NCBI GenBank assembly: GCA_012517905.1
Contig: JAAYUE010000030.1
Coordinates: 1-64,000, forward strand
Source of the DNA: Clostridiales bacterium
GTDB taxonomy: Bacteria > Bacillota > Clostridia > Christensenellales > CAG-138
Length of the DNA stretch: 64,000 nt
Reading direction: 5' to 3'
A program made the translations under genes and the position numbers. The stretch's first letter is position 1. Each line of letters begins with the position of its first letter. This document shows positions 25,023 through 33,739 of this stretch, in pieces. Under the pieces are notes generated by a model, which searched no databases, was not told the DNA's origin, and saw only the letters and a program-made list of their open reading frames with translations.

Positions 25023-25802
25023 TCACGCTTGTTTGCGCTGCTCGAAACGGTAGATGGTCTCCAGCACGATGCGGATTTCGCGTTCCCAGGCTTCCGCGAG
25101 TTTGACGTTTTTCTCGGTGTAGATGACCTCCGCGTTGGTCAGGTTTCCGCTCGTGCCGCAGATGCAGGCCGTGCGTACGCCGCGCAGATGTCCGATGGTG
25201 TAGAGCGCGGAGGACTCCATCTCGATATTCATGATCTTGAGCTTGCGGAGCTGGTCGAGAAACTCCGGCGTTTCGCCGTAAAACGCGTCGTCGCTGGAAT
25301 TGATGCCGACGAACACCGCCTCGCCCGTGGGCCGGCACATTTCGCGCGCCGTCTCGATGAGCTGCCAGGTGAGCTCAAAATCCGGCACGGCGGGGAACGA
25401 TTCTGGAACGTAAAACCGCGAGGTACCCTCGTTTTTCATCGCCGCGCGGCTGATCATCAAATCGCCGATGCGAATGCGTGGATCGAGCGCCGCGCTGCTG
25501 CCGATGCGGATCAGCGCCGTGGCCCCGATGTTGATGAGTTCTTCGGCGGCGATGGCGGCGGAAGGACAGCCCATACCGGTGGAGGTCACGCTGACCTTCA
25601 CGCCCTTGTAATAGCCGGTAAAGGTCCGGTGCTCGCGGTTGTTGGCCATGAGCTTCGCGTCGTCGAGATATGCCGCGACGATATCGCTTCGCGCGGGATC
25701 GCCGGGCAGGAGGACGTATTCTCCGATGTCGCCCGGGGAGAGCGCGATGTGGTACTGTTTTTGCCCTTTTGTGATTTCGCTCTTGTTGAGGATTTCGCTC
25801 AT
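25023..25802 (-). CDS. udp: Uridine phosphorylase-type nucleoside phosphorylase
   Basis: A 259-residue NP-I family phosphorylase that cleaves a nucleoside with phosphate to base and (deoxy)ribose-1-phosphate. Motifs are LLPGDPARSD (phosphate loop), VTSTGMGCPSAAIA, ALIRIGSSAAL and the base/ribose site NIEMESSALYTIG (MES motif). The absence of the purine-specific SDH segment favours a pyrimidine enzyme, though related enzymes are broad. It follows the MtaD-like gene, with a short hairpin in the 76-base gap. It works with the ABC importer upstream in nucleoside salvage. Confidence 0.88.
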   Translation of the reverse strand: MSEILNKSEITKGQKQYHIALSPGDIGEYVLLPGDPARSDIVAAYLDDAKLMANNREHRTFTGYYKGVKVSVTSTGMGCPSAAIAAEELINIGATALIRIGSSAALDPRIRIGDLMISRAAMKNEGTSRFYVPESFPAVPDFELTWQLIETAREMCRPTGEAVFVGINSSDDAFYGETPEFLDQLRKLKIMNIEMESSALYTIGHLRGVRTACICGTSGNLTNAEVIYTEKNVKLAEAWEREIRIVLETIYRFEQRKQA

Positions 25803-25861
25803 GTTTGTGTTCGCTCCTTTTTGTTCGGTTTCTTGATCAACCGTTTATGATGAAATAGACG

Positions 25862-25879
25862 GCGCGCTTGTTGGCGCGC
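25862..25879 (-). repeat. GCGCGC hairpin between the deaminase and udp genes
   Basis: GCGCGC (25862-25867), TTGTTG, GCGCGC (25874-25879), touching the stop codon of the upstream gene. It has no T-run, so an RNA-stability element is more likely than a terminator. Confidence 0.45.
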
Positions 25880-27213
25880 TACTGTACTTGACTGTGCCGG
25901 ACCAGATATTCGGAGGCTTCCTGCGCTTCTTTTCGTACTGCGTCGCAGTCCATGGTCAGGATGGTTCGGTCTTTCATCACCCAGTTGCCGTCAACGGCCA
26001 TGTCCGACACGTCCGCCCCGCAGGCGGCGTATGCAACGGCGGAATAGAGGTTACTCAGCGAGCTTCGGTGCAGCGGGCAGAGACGCGGGCTTTCGGTGTC
26101 CAGCGCGATGAAATCCGCGCGTTTTCCCGCCTCCAGACTGCCGATCTGCCGCTCCAGATCGAGCGCGCGTGCGCCCTCGATGGTGCAAAGGCGCACCATC
26201 TCCCGCGCGGGAAACAGGGTCGGGTCGCCTTCCGCCTGCTTCTGGATGAGCGCGCCGGTGCGAAGATCCCGCAGCAGATCCATGCTGTTGTTGCTCTGCG
26301 CGCCGTCTGTGCCGATGGAAACCTGAATGCCGTGTTCTCGCAGTGTTCGATAGGGCATGATCCCGGAGACGAGTTTGAGATTGCTCACGGGATTGTAGGA
26401 GGCATGCACGCCGCGCCGGGCGTAGATGCGCATATCCCGCTCGTCCAGATGGATACTGTGCGCGGCGAGCACGCGGTTTTCCAGCACGCCGAGCCCCTCG
26501 AGCCACTGCGTCGGCGTCTTGCCGTAGCGCGCGCGGATCTGATCGTTTTCATCCTGCGTTTCGGAGATGTGCGTATGCAGCAGCACGTCGTGCTTTCTGC
26601 AAAAATCTGCAACGCGCCCGAACAGCTCCGGTCCGACGCTGTATGGAGCATGGGGACCGAGGCACGGATAGACGCGCGTCTCTTCCTCGCGCCCGAGCCA
26701 GCGCTCCACAAATGCGGTTGCCGCGCCGAAAGTGTCGTCCGTCTCAACGGACGGCTTTTCAAACACCGTTGCGGCGAGCAGGCAGCGAAGCCCGCTTGCG
26801 CTCGCGACGGGCGCGATTGCCTCCGCATAGTAAAACTGGTCGGCATAGGTGGTGATTCCGCCGGAGATATACTCCATGCAGGACAGCGCGGTCGCCGCCC
26901 TGGCGCGTTCTGCGCTGAGATGCGCCTCCATGGGCCACATCGCCTTGTTCAGCCAGTCCATCAGGCGAAGGTCGTCCGCCTGGTTTTTAAACAGCGAGGA
27001 ATGCGAGTGCGTGTGCGTGTTGACGAGCCCCGGCAGCACGAGCTTTCCGCCCATGTCCGCCACATCGCCCTCGAGCGGGAGCTCCGCTTCGCTTCCGATG
27101 CGGAGGATACGGCCGTTTTGAACGGTCATGCGCCCGCGCGCAAAGAACGTGTCCGCTTCGTCCACGGTCAGGATCGTACAGTTGGTCAGCGTATAGGTGC
27201 CAAGAGATTGCAT
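25879..27213 (-). CDS. Amidohydrolase, MTA/SAH deaminase-like (nucleoside deaminase)
   Basis: A 444-residue metal-dependent hydrolase of the TrzA/MtaD group. Metal ligands are in NTHTHSHSSL (HxH), LLHTHISE, AAHSIHLDE and GTDGAQSNNSMDL. The N-terminal beta domain contains the DxGGKLVLPGLV lead-in and the C-terminal LEAGKRADFIALD closes the barrel. Characterised relatives deaminate 5'-methylthioadenosine, S-adenosylhomocysteine, adenosine or guanine. Since it is co-transcribed with a nucleoside ABC importer and a nucleoside phosphorylase, deamination of an imported purine nucleoside is likely. AAGGAGG precedes the start. Guanine or hydroxyl-pterin deaminase activity is an alternative. Confidence 0.85.
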   Translation of the reverse strand: MQSLGTYTLTNCTILTVDEADTFFARGRMTVQNGRILRIGSEAELPLEGDVADMGGKLVLPGLVNTHTHSHSSLFKNQADDLRLMDWLNKAMWPMEAHLSAERARAATALSCMEYISGGITTYADQFYYAEAIAPVASASGLRCLLAATVFEKPSVETDDTFGAATAFVERWLGREEETRVYPCLGPHAPYSVGPELFGRVADFCRKHDVLLHTHISETQDENDQIRARYGKTPTQWLEGLGVLENRVLAAHSIHLDERDMRIYARRGVHASYNPVSNLKLVSGIMPYRTLREHGIQVSIGTDGAQSNNSMDLLRDLRTGALIQKQAEGDPTLFPAREMVRLCTIEGARALDLERQIGSLEAGKRADFIALDTESPRLCPLHRSSLSNLYSAVAYAACGADVSDMAVDGNWVMKDRTILTMDCDAVRKEAQEASEYLVRHSQVQ

Positions 27214-27225
27214 GGCTGCGCCTCC

Positions 27226-28143
27226 TTAATCGATCAGTTCGCCGGACGCTTCAGGCGCCTTGACTTTGCGGCCTACGCCGATGAGCACGAGCAGGGTCAG
27301 CGCATAGGGAACCATCTGCACGAACTGATCGGGAATCGGCAGGCTCAGGTTGATGCGCAGCGCCTGCGCAAACGCAAAAAGCAGGCTCGCAAGGAACGAT
27401 CCGAGCGGGTTCCACCCGCCGAAGATATTGGCGGCCAGTGCGATGAATCCGCGCCCGGCGACCATGTTGTTGACAAAGAGATTGTTCTGCACAATCGAGA
27501 GATACGCGCCCGCCATCCCGCAGAGCATGCCGCAAACGACCACGGCGACATAGCGGTAGACCCGAACGTTGATGCCGACGGTCGCGGCGGCGCGCGGATG
27601 GTCGCCGATGGCGCGAAGCCGCAGGCCCGCCTTGGTTCGATACATGAAAAACCAGGCCGCAAAGACGATGATCAGCGTCAGATAGAGAAACGGGGACTGA
27701 TCCTCGAAGAGCGCGCCGAGAACCGGAATGTTTCTGAGCAGCGGGATGCTCATGGTGCTCAGCTGCGTGACCGACCCGCTGATGCCGTCCGTTCCCCAGA
27801 CCACGCGGGTGAGCACGACGGTCAGACCGACGGAGAGGATGTTGATGCCGACGCCGCTGACGGTCTGATTCGTTTTGTAGCGGATGCTCAGCACCGCGTG
27901 CAGCAGAGCGATCAGCCCGCCGCAGAAGATCGAGAACAGCACGCCGAGCCAGGGGCTGCCCGTCAGATGCGTGCCGAGCACGCCGCCGAACGCGCCGACG
28001 AGCATCATGCCCTCCACGCCGAGGTTGATGATGCCGCTGCGCTCGCAGATGGTTGCGCCGACCGCCGCGAGCGTCAGCGGAATCGCAAAGCGCAACGTGG
28101 TTAAAACGATGTTAAAGGAGAAGATGTATTGCAGGTTATCCAT
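27226..28143 (-). CDS. Nucleoside ABC transporter permease (NupQ/YufQ type)
   Basis: A 305-residue BPD_transp_2-type permease with about 8-9 membrane segments. The EAA-like cytoplasmic segment is near GLRLRAIGDHPRAAATVGINVRVYR (about 170-195). The segment ICERSGIINLGVEGMMLVGAFGG is characteristic of BMP-linked nucleoside and guanosine systems. It overlaps the preceding permease gene by 8 bases. The two permeases probably form the membrane heterodimer for the ATPase and BMP lipoprotein encoded upstream. Confidence 0.92.
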   Translation of the reverse strand: MDNLQYIFSFNIVLTTLRFAIPLTLAAVGATICERSGIINLGVEGMMLVGAFGGVLGTHLTGSPWLGVLFSIFCGGLIALLHAVLSIRYKTNQTVSGVGINILSVGLTVVLTRVVWGTDGISGSVTQLSTMSIPLLRNIPVLGALFEDQSPFLYLTLIIVFAAWFFMYRTKAGLRLRAIGDHPRAAATVGINVRVYRYVAVVVCGMLCGMAGAYLSIVQNNLFVNNMVAGRGFIALAANIFGGWNPLGSFLASLLFAFAQALRINLSLPIPDQFVQMVPYALTLLVLIGVGRKVKAPEASGELID

Positions 28144-29200
28144 TCCGTTTGCCTCCTTTGCGCCTCACAAACTGGCTGACGATCTCCGGCGTGGCGACAA
28201 AGAGGATGACGAGACCCTGAATCACCATAACCATGTTGGTGGAAACGTTGGCCACATAACTCATCTTCATGGACCCTGCCTCCAGCGCACCGAAGAGCAG
28301 CGAGGTGAGCAGTATGCCGAAGGGATTGTTGGAGCCGAGCACCGCCACCGCGATGCCCGTGAAGCCGAATCCGGGCGAAAATCCGTCGATAAACCTGCCG
28401 TATTTTCCCAGCACTTCGGTGACGCCCGCAAGCCCGGCCAGCATGCCGCTCAGCGCCATGACGCCGATGGTCGTCGCTGCGATGCTGATGCCCGCCGACG
28501 CGGCCGCCTTTGCATTTTCGCCGACGGCGCGGATGTTGAAGCCGAGGCGGGTGGAGCGGAAGAGGAAGAAGATCAGCACGGCAAACGCGATGCCGAGATA
28601 CAGCGCGGTGGTCAGCTGGGAGCGGGGGATCACCGTTGCAAACAGGTATGTGCTCGAGATCGCTTCGCTCTGCGCGGTCATGCTGTTGGCCGCCTTGAGC
28701 GGACCGTTGACCATATAGGAGGCAAAGAGCGAGACGATGTAGTTGACCATGATAGCGACGATGACCTCGTTGATGCGCAGCTTGGCCTTGATGGCGCCGA
28801 TCAGCGCGCCGACCGCGCCGCCGGCCGCCATGCCCGCGAGAATGGAGGCGGTGAGCACCACCGCGCGCGGCAGGCCGTCGAGCGCGAGCGCGGTGACCGC
28901 GCTGGCCAGCGCCGCGAGATACAGCTGACCTTCGCCGCCGATGTTGAACACGCCGCCCTTGCTGGCCACGGCGAACGCAAAGCCGGTGAACATGAGCGGA
29001 ATGCTCTTGCTGAGCGTGTTGGCGACGGCGTTTGCCGAGCCGAACGCGCCGTTGAGCATTGCGCCAAACGCCTTGAGCGGGTCGTAGCCCGCAATCAGCA
29101 TGACGATGGTTGCGAGCAGCAGCGACAGCACGACCGCTGCCAGGGAGTAGATCAGCCGCTCGGCAAGCGCGGGTAGCTGCGGTTTAGCGGTTCGTTTCAT
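28136..29200 (-). CDS. Nucleoside ABC transporter permease (NupP/YufP type)
   Basis: A 354-residue permease with about 9-10 hydrophobic helices, including the GGVFNIGGEGQLYLAAL segment and the cytoplasmic RLGFNIRAVGENAKAAASAG coupling loop. The start at 29200 is preferred because AGGAGG lies upstream and the gene then overlaps the ATPase gene by 17 bases. An earlier in-frame start would overlap it more and encodes a basic stretch lacking family similarity. It pairs with the downstream permease. Confidence 0.92.
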   Translation of the reverse strand: MKRTAKPQLPALAERLIYSLAAVVLSLLLATIVMLIAGYDPLKAFGAMLNGAFGSANAVANTLSKSIPLMFTGFAFAVASKGGVFNIGGEGQLYLAALASAVTALALDGLPRAVVLTASILAGMAAGGAVGALIGAIKAKLRINEVIVAIMVNYIVSLFASYMVNGPLKAANSMTAQSEAISSTYLFATVIPRSQLTTALYLGIAFAVLIFFLFRSTRLGFNIRAVGENAKAAASAGISIAATTIGVMALSGMLAGLAGVTEVLGKYGRFIDGFSPGFGFTGIAVAVLGSNNPFGILLTSLLFGALEAGSMKMSYVANVSTNMVMVIQGLVILFVATPEIVSQFVRRKGGKRNG

Positions 29201-30698
29201 CTGCCTGCGCCTCCTTTCTGCCCGCCATGAGCAGGCTGATGGATTCGTTGTCAAACGCGCCGGCTTTGCGAACGTCCATCAGCTCGCCCTTATACAGCAC
29301 GCCGATGGTATCGCTGAGCTGAAAGATATCCGACAGTTCGGCGGAGATGAGCAAGATGGCGGCGCCCTCGCTCCTGAGCCGGATCAGGACGTTGTGGACA
29401 TATTTGATCGCGCCGATATCGAGGCCGCGAACTGGCTGGCAGGCGAGCACGAACTGCGGCTGCTTGCTCACCTCGCGCGCGAGGACGAATTTCTGCTGGT
29501 TACCGCCGGACAGCGAGCCGGCGCTCTGCTGGGCGCTGACCGCGCGCACGTCGAATTCCCGCATCATGCGCAGCGTGTTTTCCCGCAGCGCTTTTTTCTG
29601 AATCAGACCGCGCCGGACGTACTGCGGGTCGTATTGGTTGCCGAGCAGAAAGTTTTCCTGCAGGGAAACGTGCGAAAGCAGCGCCTGCTTCAACCGGTCG
29701 GAGGGGATATAGGCAAAGCGGAGCTTGCGCCGCGCCCGCAGCGAGAGCTCCAGCAGGTTCGTCTTCTGGTAGAAGATGCGTCCGCCCTTTGTGCGGGTCA
29801 GGCCCATGATGATCTCTTCCAGCTGCTGCTGGCCGTTTCCCTCTACGCCGGCGATGCCGAAGATCTCCCCTGCGTGCACTTCGAAGGACACCGTGGACTG
29901 CGCGTTTTGCAGCAGGCGGACGTCCTCCACGCGGAGGACGACGTCCCCCTGCGCGCGCGCGGGCTTCTCTATTTCAAAGACGACGTCGTGGCCGACCATG
30001 AGCCGCGCGAGCTGTTCCGGCGTGGCGGAGGCCGCGCTGAGCAGCGCAACCGATTTTCCGCCGCGCAGAATGGTGATCCGGTCTGCGACGTCGAGCGTTT
30101 CTTTCAGTTTATGCGTGATGAAAATGATGGTTTTGCCCTGCGTTCGCATATCCCTGAGGATGGAAAGCAGCTGCTCCGCCTCGATCGGCGTGAGCACGGC
30201 GGTGGGTTCGTCGAGAATGATGATGTTTGCGCCGCGGTACAGCGTTTTGAGAATTTCGACGCGCTGCTTCATGCCCACCGAAAGGTCGCTAACGGGCGCG
30301 TCGAGGTCGATGTTGAAATGATACTGGTCCGAAAGCGCCTGCACGCGTGCGCGGGCCTGCTTCCGGTCGATGACGACTTTCCCCGGCTCGTTGCCGAGGA
30401 TGATGTTTTCCAGACAGGTGAGGTGGTTAACCAGCATGAAGTGCTGGTGCACCATGCCGATGCCAAGCTGGTAGGCAAGCCGCGGCGTCAGGGCGGAAAT
30501 CGGCTGTCCGTCGATCTCCACGCAGCCCTCCTCGGGGCAGAGCAGCCCGAAGAGCACGTTCATCAGCGTGGACTTTCCCGCGCCGTTTTCACCGAGCAGG
30601 CAGTGTATTTCGCCTTGCTCCACCTGAAAATCGATGTGGTCGTTTGCGGTCATCGCGCCGAAGCGCTTCGTAATCCCGCGCATGTTTACCGCCAGCAA
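29184..30698 (-). CDS. Nucleoside/sugar ABC transporter ATPase with two ABC domains (NupO/YufO type)
   Basis: A 504-residue tandem ATPase. Domain 1 (1-240) has Walker A GENGAGKST, the signature LSVGMKQRVEI and Walker B IIILDEPTAVLTP. Domain 2 (255-500) has the degenerate Walker A GVEGNGQQQLEE, as usual for the RbsA/MglA/NupO group. It also has a good LSGGNQQKFVLAREV signature and a Walker B with Cys-Gln (LACQPVRGLDIGA) in place of the usual Glu-Pro. Thus the first site probably hydrolyses ATP and the second is regulatory. It powers the two permeases downstream and lies after the BMP gene with a stem-loop between them. Confidence 0.93.
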   Translation of the reverse strand: MLAVNMRGITKRFGAMTANDHIDFQVEQGEIHCLLGENGAGKSTLMNVLFGLLCPEEGCVEIDGQPISALTPRLAYQLGIGMVHQHFMLVNHLTCLENIILGNEPGKVVIDRKQARARVQALSDQYHFNIDLDAPVSDLSVGMKQRVEILKTLYRGANIIILDEPTAVLTPIEAEQLLSILRDMRTQGKTIIFITHKLKETLDVADRITILRGGKSVALLSAASATPEQLARLMVGHDVVFEIEKPARAQGDVVLRVEDVRLLQNAQSTVSFEVHAGEIFGIAGVEGNGQQQLEEIIMGLTRTKGGRIFYQKTNLLELSLRARRKLRFAYIPSDRLKQALLSHVSLQENFLLGNQYDPQYVRRGLIQKKALRENTLRMMREFDVRAVSAQQSAGSLSGGNQQKFVLAREVSKQPQFVLACQPVRGLDIGAIKYVHNVLIRLRSEGAAILLISAELSDIFQLSDTIGVLYKGELMDVRKAGAFDNESISLLMAGRKEAQADETNR

Positions 30699-30755
30699 AT
30701 GGGGACACCTCGTTTCCGTTTTGTATGGTGGGAACCTTCCTGTGCGGACGTGTTC

Positions 30756-30790
30756 CCGGGGAGGGTGAGCTTTCGCTTCGCCCTCCCCGG
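30756..30790 (-). promoter_or_regulatory. GC-rich stem-loop between the BMP lipoprotein and ATPase genes
   Basis: CCGGGGAGGG (30756-30765) pairs perfectly with CCCTCCCCGG (30781-30790) and there is no T-run. In binding-protein operons such intergenic hairpins usually stabilise the upstream lipoprotein mRNA and reduce readthrough, giving excess binding protein. Confidence 0.7.
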
Positions 30791-30832
30791 ATGTTTCATT
30801 CTATCACTTGTCCGGCTTGAATACCGGCTTTT

Positions 30833-31912
30833 TTAGTTGGCGTTCGCCGCGAGGAACGGGTCGACCTCCTCGAGCGTGGTCGGGATGACGAGGGAGCCGT
30901 CCGCGATCTTCTGGCGCAGATCTTCGACGATGGCGACGTCCGCGTCGCTGACCTTGATGTTGCTGCCTTCGAGGGTATAGCCTACGCCGTCGTCCTTGAC
31001 GCCGAGAACCGTCGTGGTACCGACCGCGAGGTTGCCGTCCACACAGGCTGCCTTGACGATTTCAAACGCGGCGGTGTCCACGCGCTTGAGCATGCTCGCG
31101 ACGATGTGGTCCGGATCGAGGATGTTCTGGTTGGAGTTGACGCCGATGGCGATGAAGTTCTGCTCCGCAGCCGCCTGGAAGACGCCGAGGCCGGAGCCGC
31201 CCGCCGCATGATAGATGATGTCCGCGCCCTTGGAGAACTGCGTGAGCGCGATTTCTTTTGCCGTGGTGGTGTCGCTGAAGGGGTTGTTGCCGCCGACATA
31301 GTCGGTCAGAACGTTCACGGCCGGGTTGACGAACTTCGCGCCCGCCTGGAATCCGGCGTTGAACTTGACCAGCAGCGGGATTTCCATTGCGGCGATGAAG
31401 CCGAGCGTGTTGTTGTCCGCCACGCCGTAGGCGGCCGCGTTCTTCTTCATGAGCCCGGCGAGAGCGCCGACGAGGAAGGATCCTTCTTCTTCTTTGCAGG
31501 TGTAGTTGGCGATGTTGTCGCCCTGCACTTCGCCGTCGATGATGGCAAACTGCTGATCCGGGAACTCGGGCGCAACCTTGGTGAGCGGATCGACCTGGTC
31601 GAATCCGACGCAGACGATGACGCTGTACTGGCCGGAGCTCGCCATATCGCGCATGATGAGCTCGAATTCCGAAATTTGCTTCGGCTCGGCATAGTCGAAC
31701 GAGATGCCAAGGTCGCTTTCCGCCTTCTTCATGCCGGAATAGACAAGGTCGTTGTAAGACTGGTCGCGGAGACCGCCGACGCCGAGGATGCAGGCTGCCT
31801 TTTTCGCGCTGTCGCCGGCCGCGGGCGTGGTTGCCGCGCCGGGAGCGGCGCAGGCGGTGGCCATGCTGCAAACAAGCAGTACGGCAAGAACCGTTGCAAT
31901 GAGCTTCTTCAT
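30833..31912 (-). CDS. BMP-family nucleoside-binding lipoprotein
   Basis: A 359-residue extracytoplasmic binding lipoprotein. The signal peptide is MKKLIATVLAVLLVCSMATA followed by the lipobox Cys C21, with Ala at -3 instead of the usual Leu. The linker is Ala/Pro/Thr-rich. The mature part follows the BMP (PnrA/Med) fold with the segments VGGLRDQSYNDLVYSGM and CVGFDQVDPLTKVAPEFP, plus LGFIAAMEIPLLVKFNAGF and HAAGGSGLGVFQAA. BMP proteins bind purine and pyrimidine nucleosides for NupOPQ-type importers. GGAGGAAAG precedes the start. It is the promoter-proximal gene, fitting the need for excess protein. Confidence 0.93.
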   Translation of the reverse strand: MKKLIATVLAVLLVCSMATACAAPGAATTPAAGDSAKKAACILGVGGLRDQSYNDLVYSGMKKAESDLGISFDYAEPKQISEFELIMRDMASSGQYSVIVCVGFDQVDPLTKVAPEFPDQQFAIIDGEVQGDNIANYTCKEEEGSFLVGALAGLMKKNAAAYGVADNNTLGFIAAMEIPLLVKFNAGFQAGAKFVNPAVNVLTDYVGGNNPFSDTTTAKEIALTQFSKGADIIYHAAGGSGLGVFQAAAEQNFIAIGVNSNQNILDPDHIVASMLKRVDTAAFEIVKAACVDGNLAVGTTTVLGVKDDGVGYTLEGSNIKVSDADVAIVEDLRQKIADGSLVIPTTLEEVDPFLAANAN

Positions 31913-32047
31913 GATCTTTCCTCCATAAAAATGTGAAGTGTATCCGATGCGGGCGGCGAAGTATAATGAAACGAAGCTGATAGACGAATCGCAGGGCTGA
32001 AGCTCGGAAATTATACAGGATGACCGCGCCGCGCTGGACTTGTCTAA

Positions 32048-32076
32048 AATATAGCAGTTGTACAATCGTCCGTCAA
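32048..32076 (-). promoter_or_regulatory. Promoter of the nucleoside transport/salvage operon
   Basis: On the minus strand TTGACG (32071-32076), 17-base spacer, TATATT (32048-32053). The spacer contains the palindrome TTGTACAA (plus strand about 32058-32065), a candidate operator. The remaining leader to 31913 shows no purine-riboswitch core. Confidence 0.7.
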
Positions 32077-32129
32077 CTATAAAAAAGCGAAAATCGCTGG
32101 AATTTTGAAATATTTCGGTCAAAATATGC

Positions 32130-32157
32130 TTGAAACTGTTGCAATAAGTTGTATACT
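32130..32157 (+). promoter_or_regulatory. Promoter of yjjI-yjjW with overlapping GTATA repeats
   Basis: TTGAAA (32130-32135), 16-base spacer, TATACT (32152-32157). The -10 lies in TTGTATACTTGTATAAG, two direct TTGTATA half-sites resembling the binding sequence of HutC-type GntR regulators. Together with the minus-strand promoter it fills the 309-base divergent gap. Confidence 0.6.
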
Positions 32158-32221
32158 TGTATAAGAAAAGCGCACAGAAAACAGCATCCCATCAAATCAC
32201 CGTTCAGAAAGGGCAAATTCC

Positions 32222-33739
32222 ATGAGTCTACAGCAGGAGATCTATGAAAGCACGATGCGCATTGCGACCGATACGTCTTTGACGCACGAGCAGGCCATGA
32301 TGAACTTGTCTAAAATTCCGGGGCAGTTCGTATACGGATTCACTCCGCCGGAGGGGTACGACCGGCTGCTGGCGTCGGGGGTACTCTCCGACCTTGGCGA
32401 AGGATATGCGCCGATCTGCCCGCGCTATCTGCTGCCGGATTACGAACTCTTTCTGGAGAAAGGGTGCAGGTTTTTGCGCATCGACCCGCCCAAGGACCTG
32501 TTCGAGGCGATCGAAGCGCTGAAGATGTTTTACCGGCATGTTCCGTCCATCACGAATTTTCCCGTGTATCTCGGCAGGCTGGACCGCCTGCTGCAGCCGT
32601 TTATTCGGGACGAGGAGCAGGCCCGCTATCTGATCCGGCACTTTCTCACGTTTCTGGACCGAACGATTTCCGATTCGTATGCGCACGCGAACATCGGACC
32701 GGAGGCGACGCTCGCCGGAGAGATCCTGCTGGACTGCGACTATGAACTGCAGAATGCGACGCCGAGCATCACGCTGCTGTACGATCCGGAGATTACGCCG
32801 GATGCGTTCGCCGCGCGCTGCGCGCGAAACGATCTTGCCTGCGCCAAGCCGAGCTTTGCAAACGATAGGGTATACCGGCAGGCGTACCGCGTGCCGTACG
32901 GCGTCGCGAGCTGCTACAATGTGCTGCCTGTCGGCGGCGGTGCGTTCACGCTCGCGCGGCTGAACCTCAAGGCCGCGGCGGATCAGGCAAAGGACATCGA
33001 GGATTTGCTCGAGCGCGTCCTGCCGGAGGCGGTGCGCTTAAACTGCGCGTTCATGGATGCAAAAATAGCGTTCCTAATCGAAAAAAGCCTCTTTTTCAAA
33101 GCCAACTTTCTCGTGCAGGAAGGGTTTTTGCGCCTCGATCGCTTCACCGGCATGTTCGGCGTCGTCGGCCTCGCGGAGTGCGTCAATCGACTGGAAGCGC
33201 TGTCCGGCCGCGCCGACCTTCGCTATGGACACAGCGGGGAGGCGGATGCGCTTGCGCACCGCGTGATGCGGCGGCTGACGGAGCTGGTGAACGCCTATCA
33301 AAGCCCGTATTGCGCGGTCAGCGGCGGACGCTTTTCCCTGCACGCGCAGGTCGGGCTCGACACCGACATCGGCGTGAGTTCCGGCGCGCGCATCCCGATC
33401 GGGGACGAGATCGCGCTGTATGAGCATCTGCGCCACGCCGGGCAGTTTCATCCCTATTTTCACTCCGGCGTGGGCGATATTTTTCCGTTTGAGGTCACGG
33501 CAAAGAAAAATCCCGAAAGCCTTGTGGATATCGTCAAGGGCGCGTTTTCCGTCGGCATGCGGTATTTTTCCGCGTATGCCGACGACAGCGACGTGATCCG
33601 CATCACGGGGTATCTCGTGAAAAAGTCGGATATCGAAAAACTGGCGCGCGGCGAGGCGGTGCAGCAGGACAACGTGATCTGGGGGCTTGGCGAGGTGCGC
33701 AACAGCCATATCCTCGAGCGCAAGGTTCGCTCGCTGTGA
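32222..33739 (+). CDS. yjjI: YjjI-family glycyl-radical enzyme
   Basis: A 505-residue glycyl-radical protein close in length to E. coli YjjI (about 516). The C-terminal radical loop is RITGYLVKK with G463. The thiyl-radical cysteine is probably C231 in GVASCYNVLPVGGG. It is much shorter than PFL or diol dehydratases, as in the YjjI group. To my knowledge its reaction has not been assigned. The activase gene overlaps its stop codon. It diverges from a nucleoside uptake operon, and in E. coli yjjI-yjjW neighbours the deo genes, so a role in (deoxy)ribose or nucleoside breakdown is a reasonable guess only. AGAAAGGG precedes the ATG. Confidence 0.9.
   Translation: MSLQQEIYESTMRIATDTSLTHEQAMMNLSKIPGQFVYGFTPPEGYDRLLASGVLSDLGEGYAPICPRYLLPDYELFLEKGCRFLRIDPPKDLFEAIEALKMFYRHVPSITNFPVYLGRLDRLLQPFIRDEEQARYLIRHFLTFLDRTISDSYAHANIGPEATLAGEILLDCDYELQNATPSITLLYDPEITPDAFAARCARNDLACAKPSFANDRVYRQAYRVPYGVASCYNVLPVGGGAFTLARLNLKAAADQAKDIEDLLERVLPEAVRLNCAFMDAKIAFLIEKSLFFKANFLVQEGFLRLDRFTGMFGVVGLAECVNRLEALSGRADLRYGHSGEADALAHRVMRRLTELVNAYQSPYCAVSGGRFSLHAQVGLDTDIGVSSGARIPIGDEIALYEHLRHAGQFHPYFHSGVGDIFPFEVTAKKNPESLVDIVKGAFSVGMRYFSAYADDSDVIRITGYLVKKSDIEKLARGEAVQQDNVIWGLGEVRNSHILERKVRSL

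Noticed and set aside
25888-28104. A plus-strand open frame of 738 codons opposite the deaminase and permease
   Set aside because: Shadow of the minus-strand genes; low-complexity Arg/Asp/Ala composition and no motifs.
31913-32047. Purine riboswitch in the leader of the nucleoside transport operon
   Set aside because: The leader was read on the coding strand and lacks the conserved purine-aptamer core and loop sequences; the operator-like repeats explain the region better.
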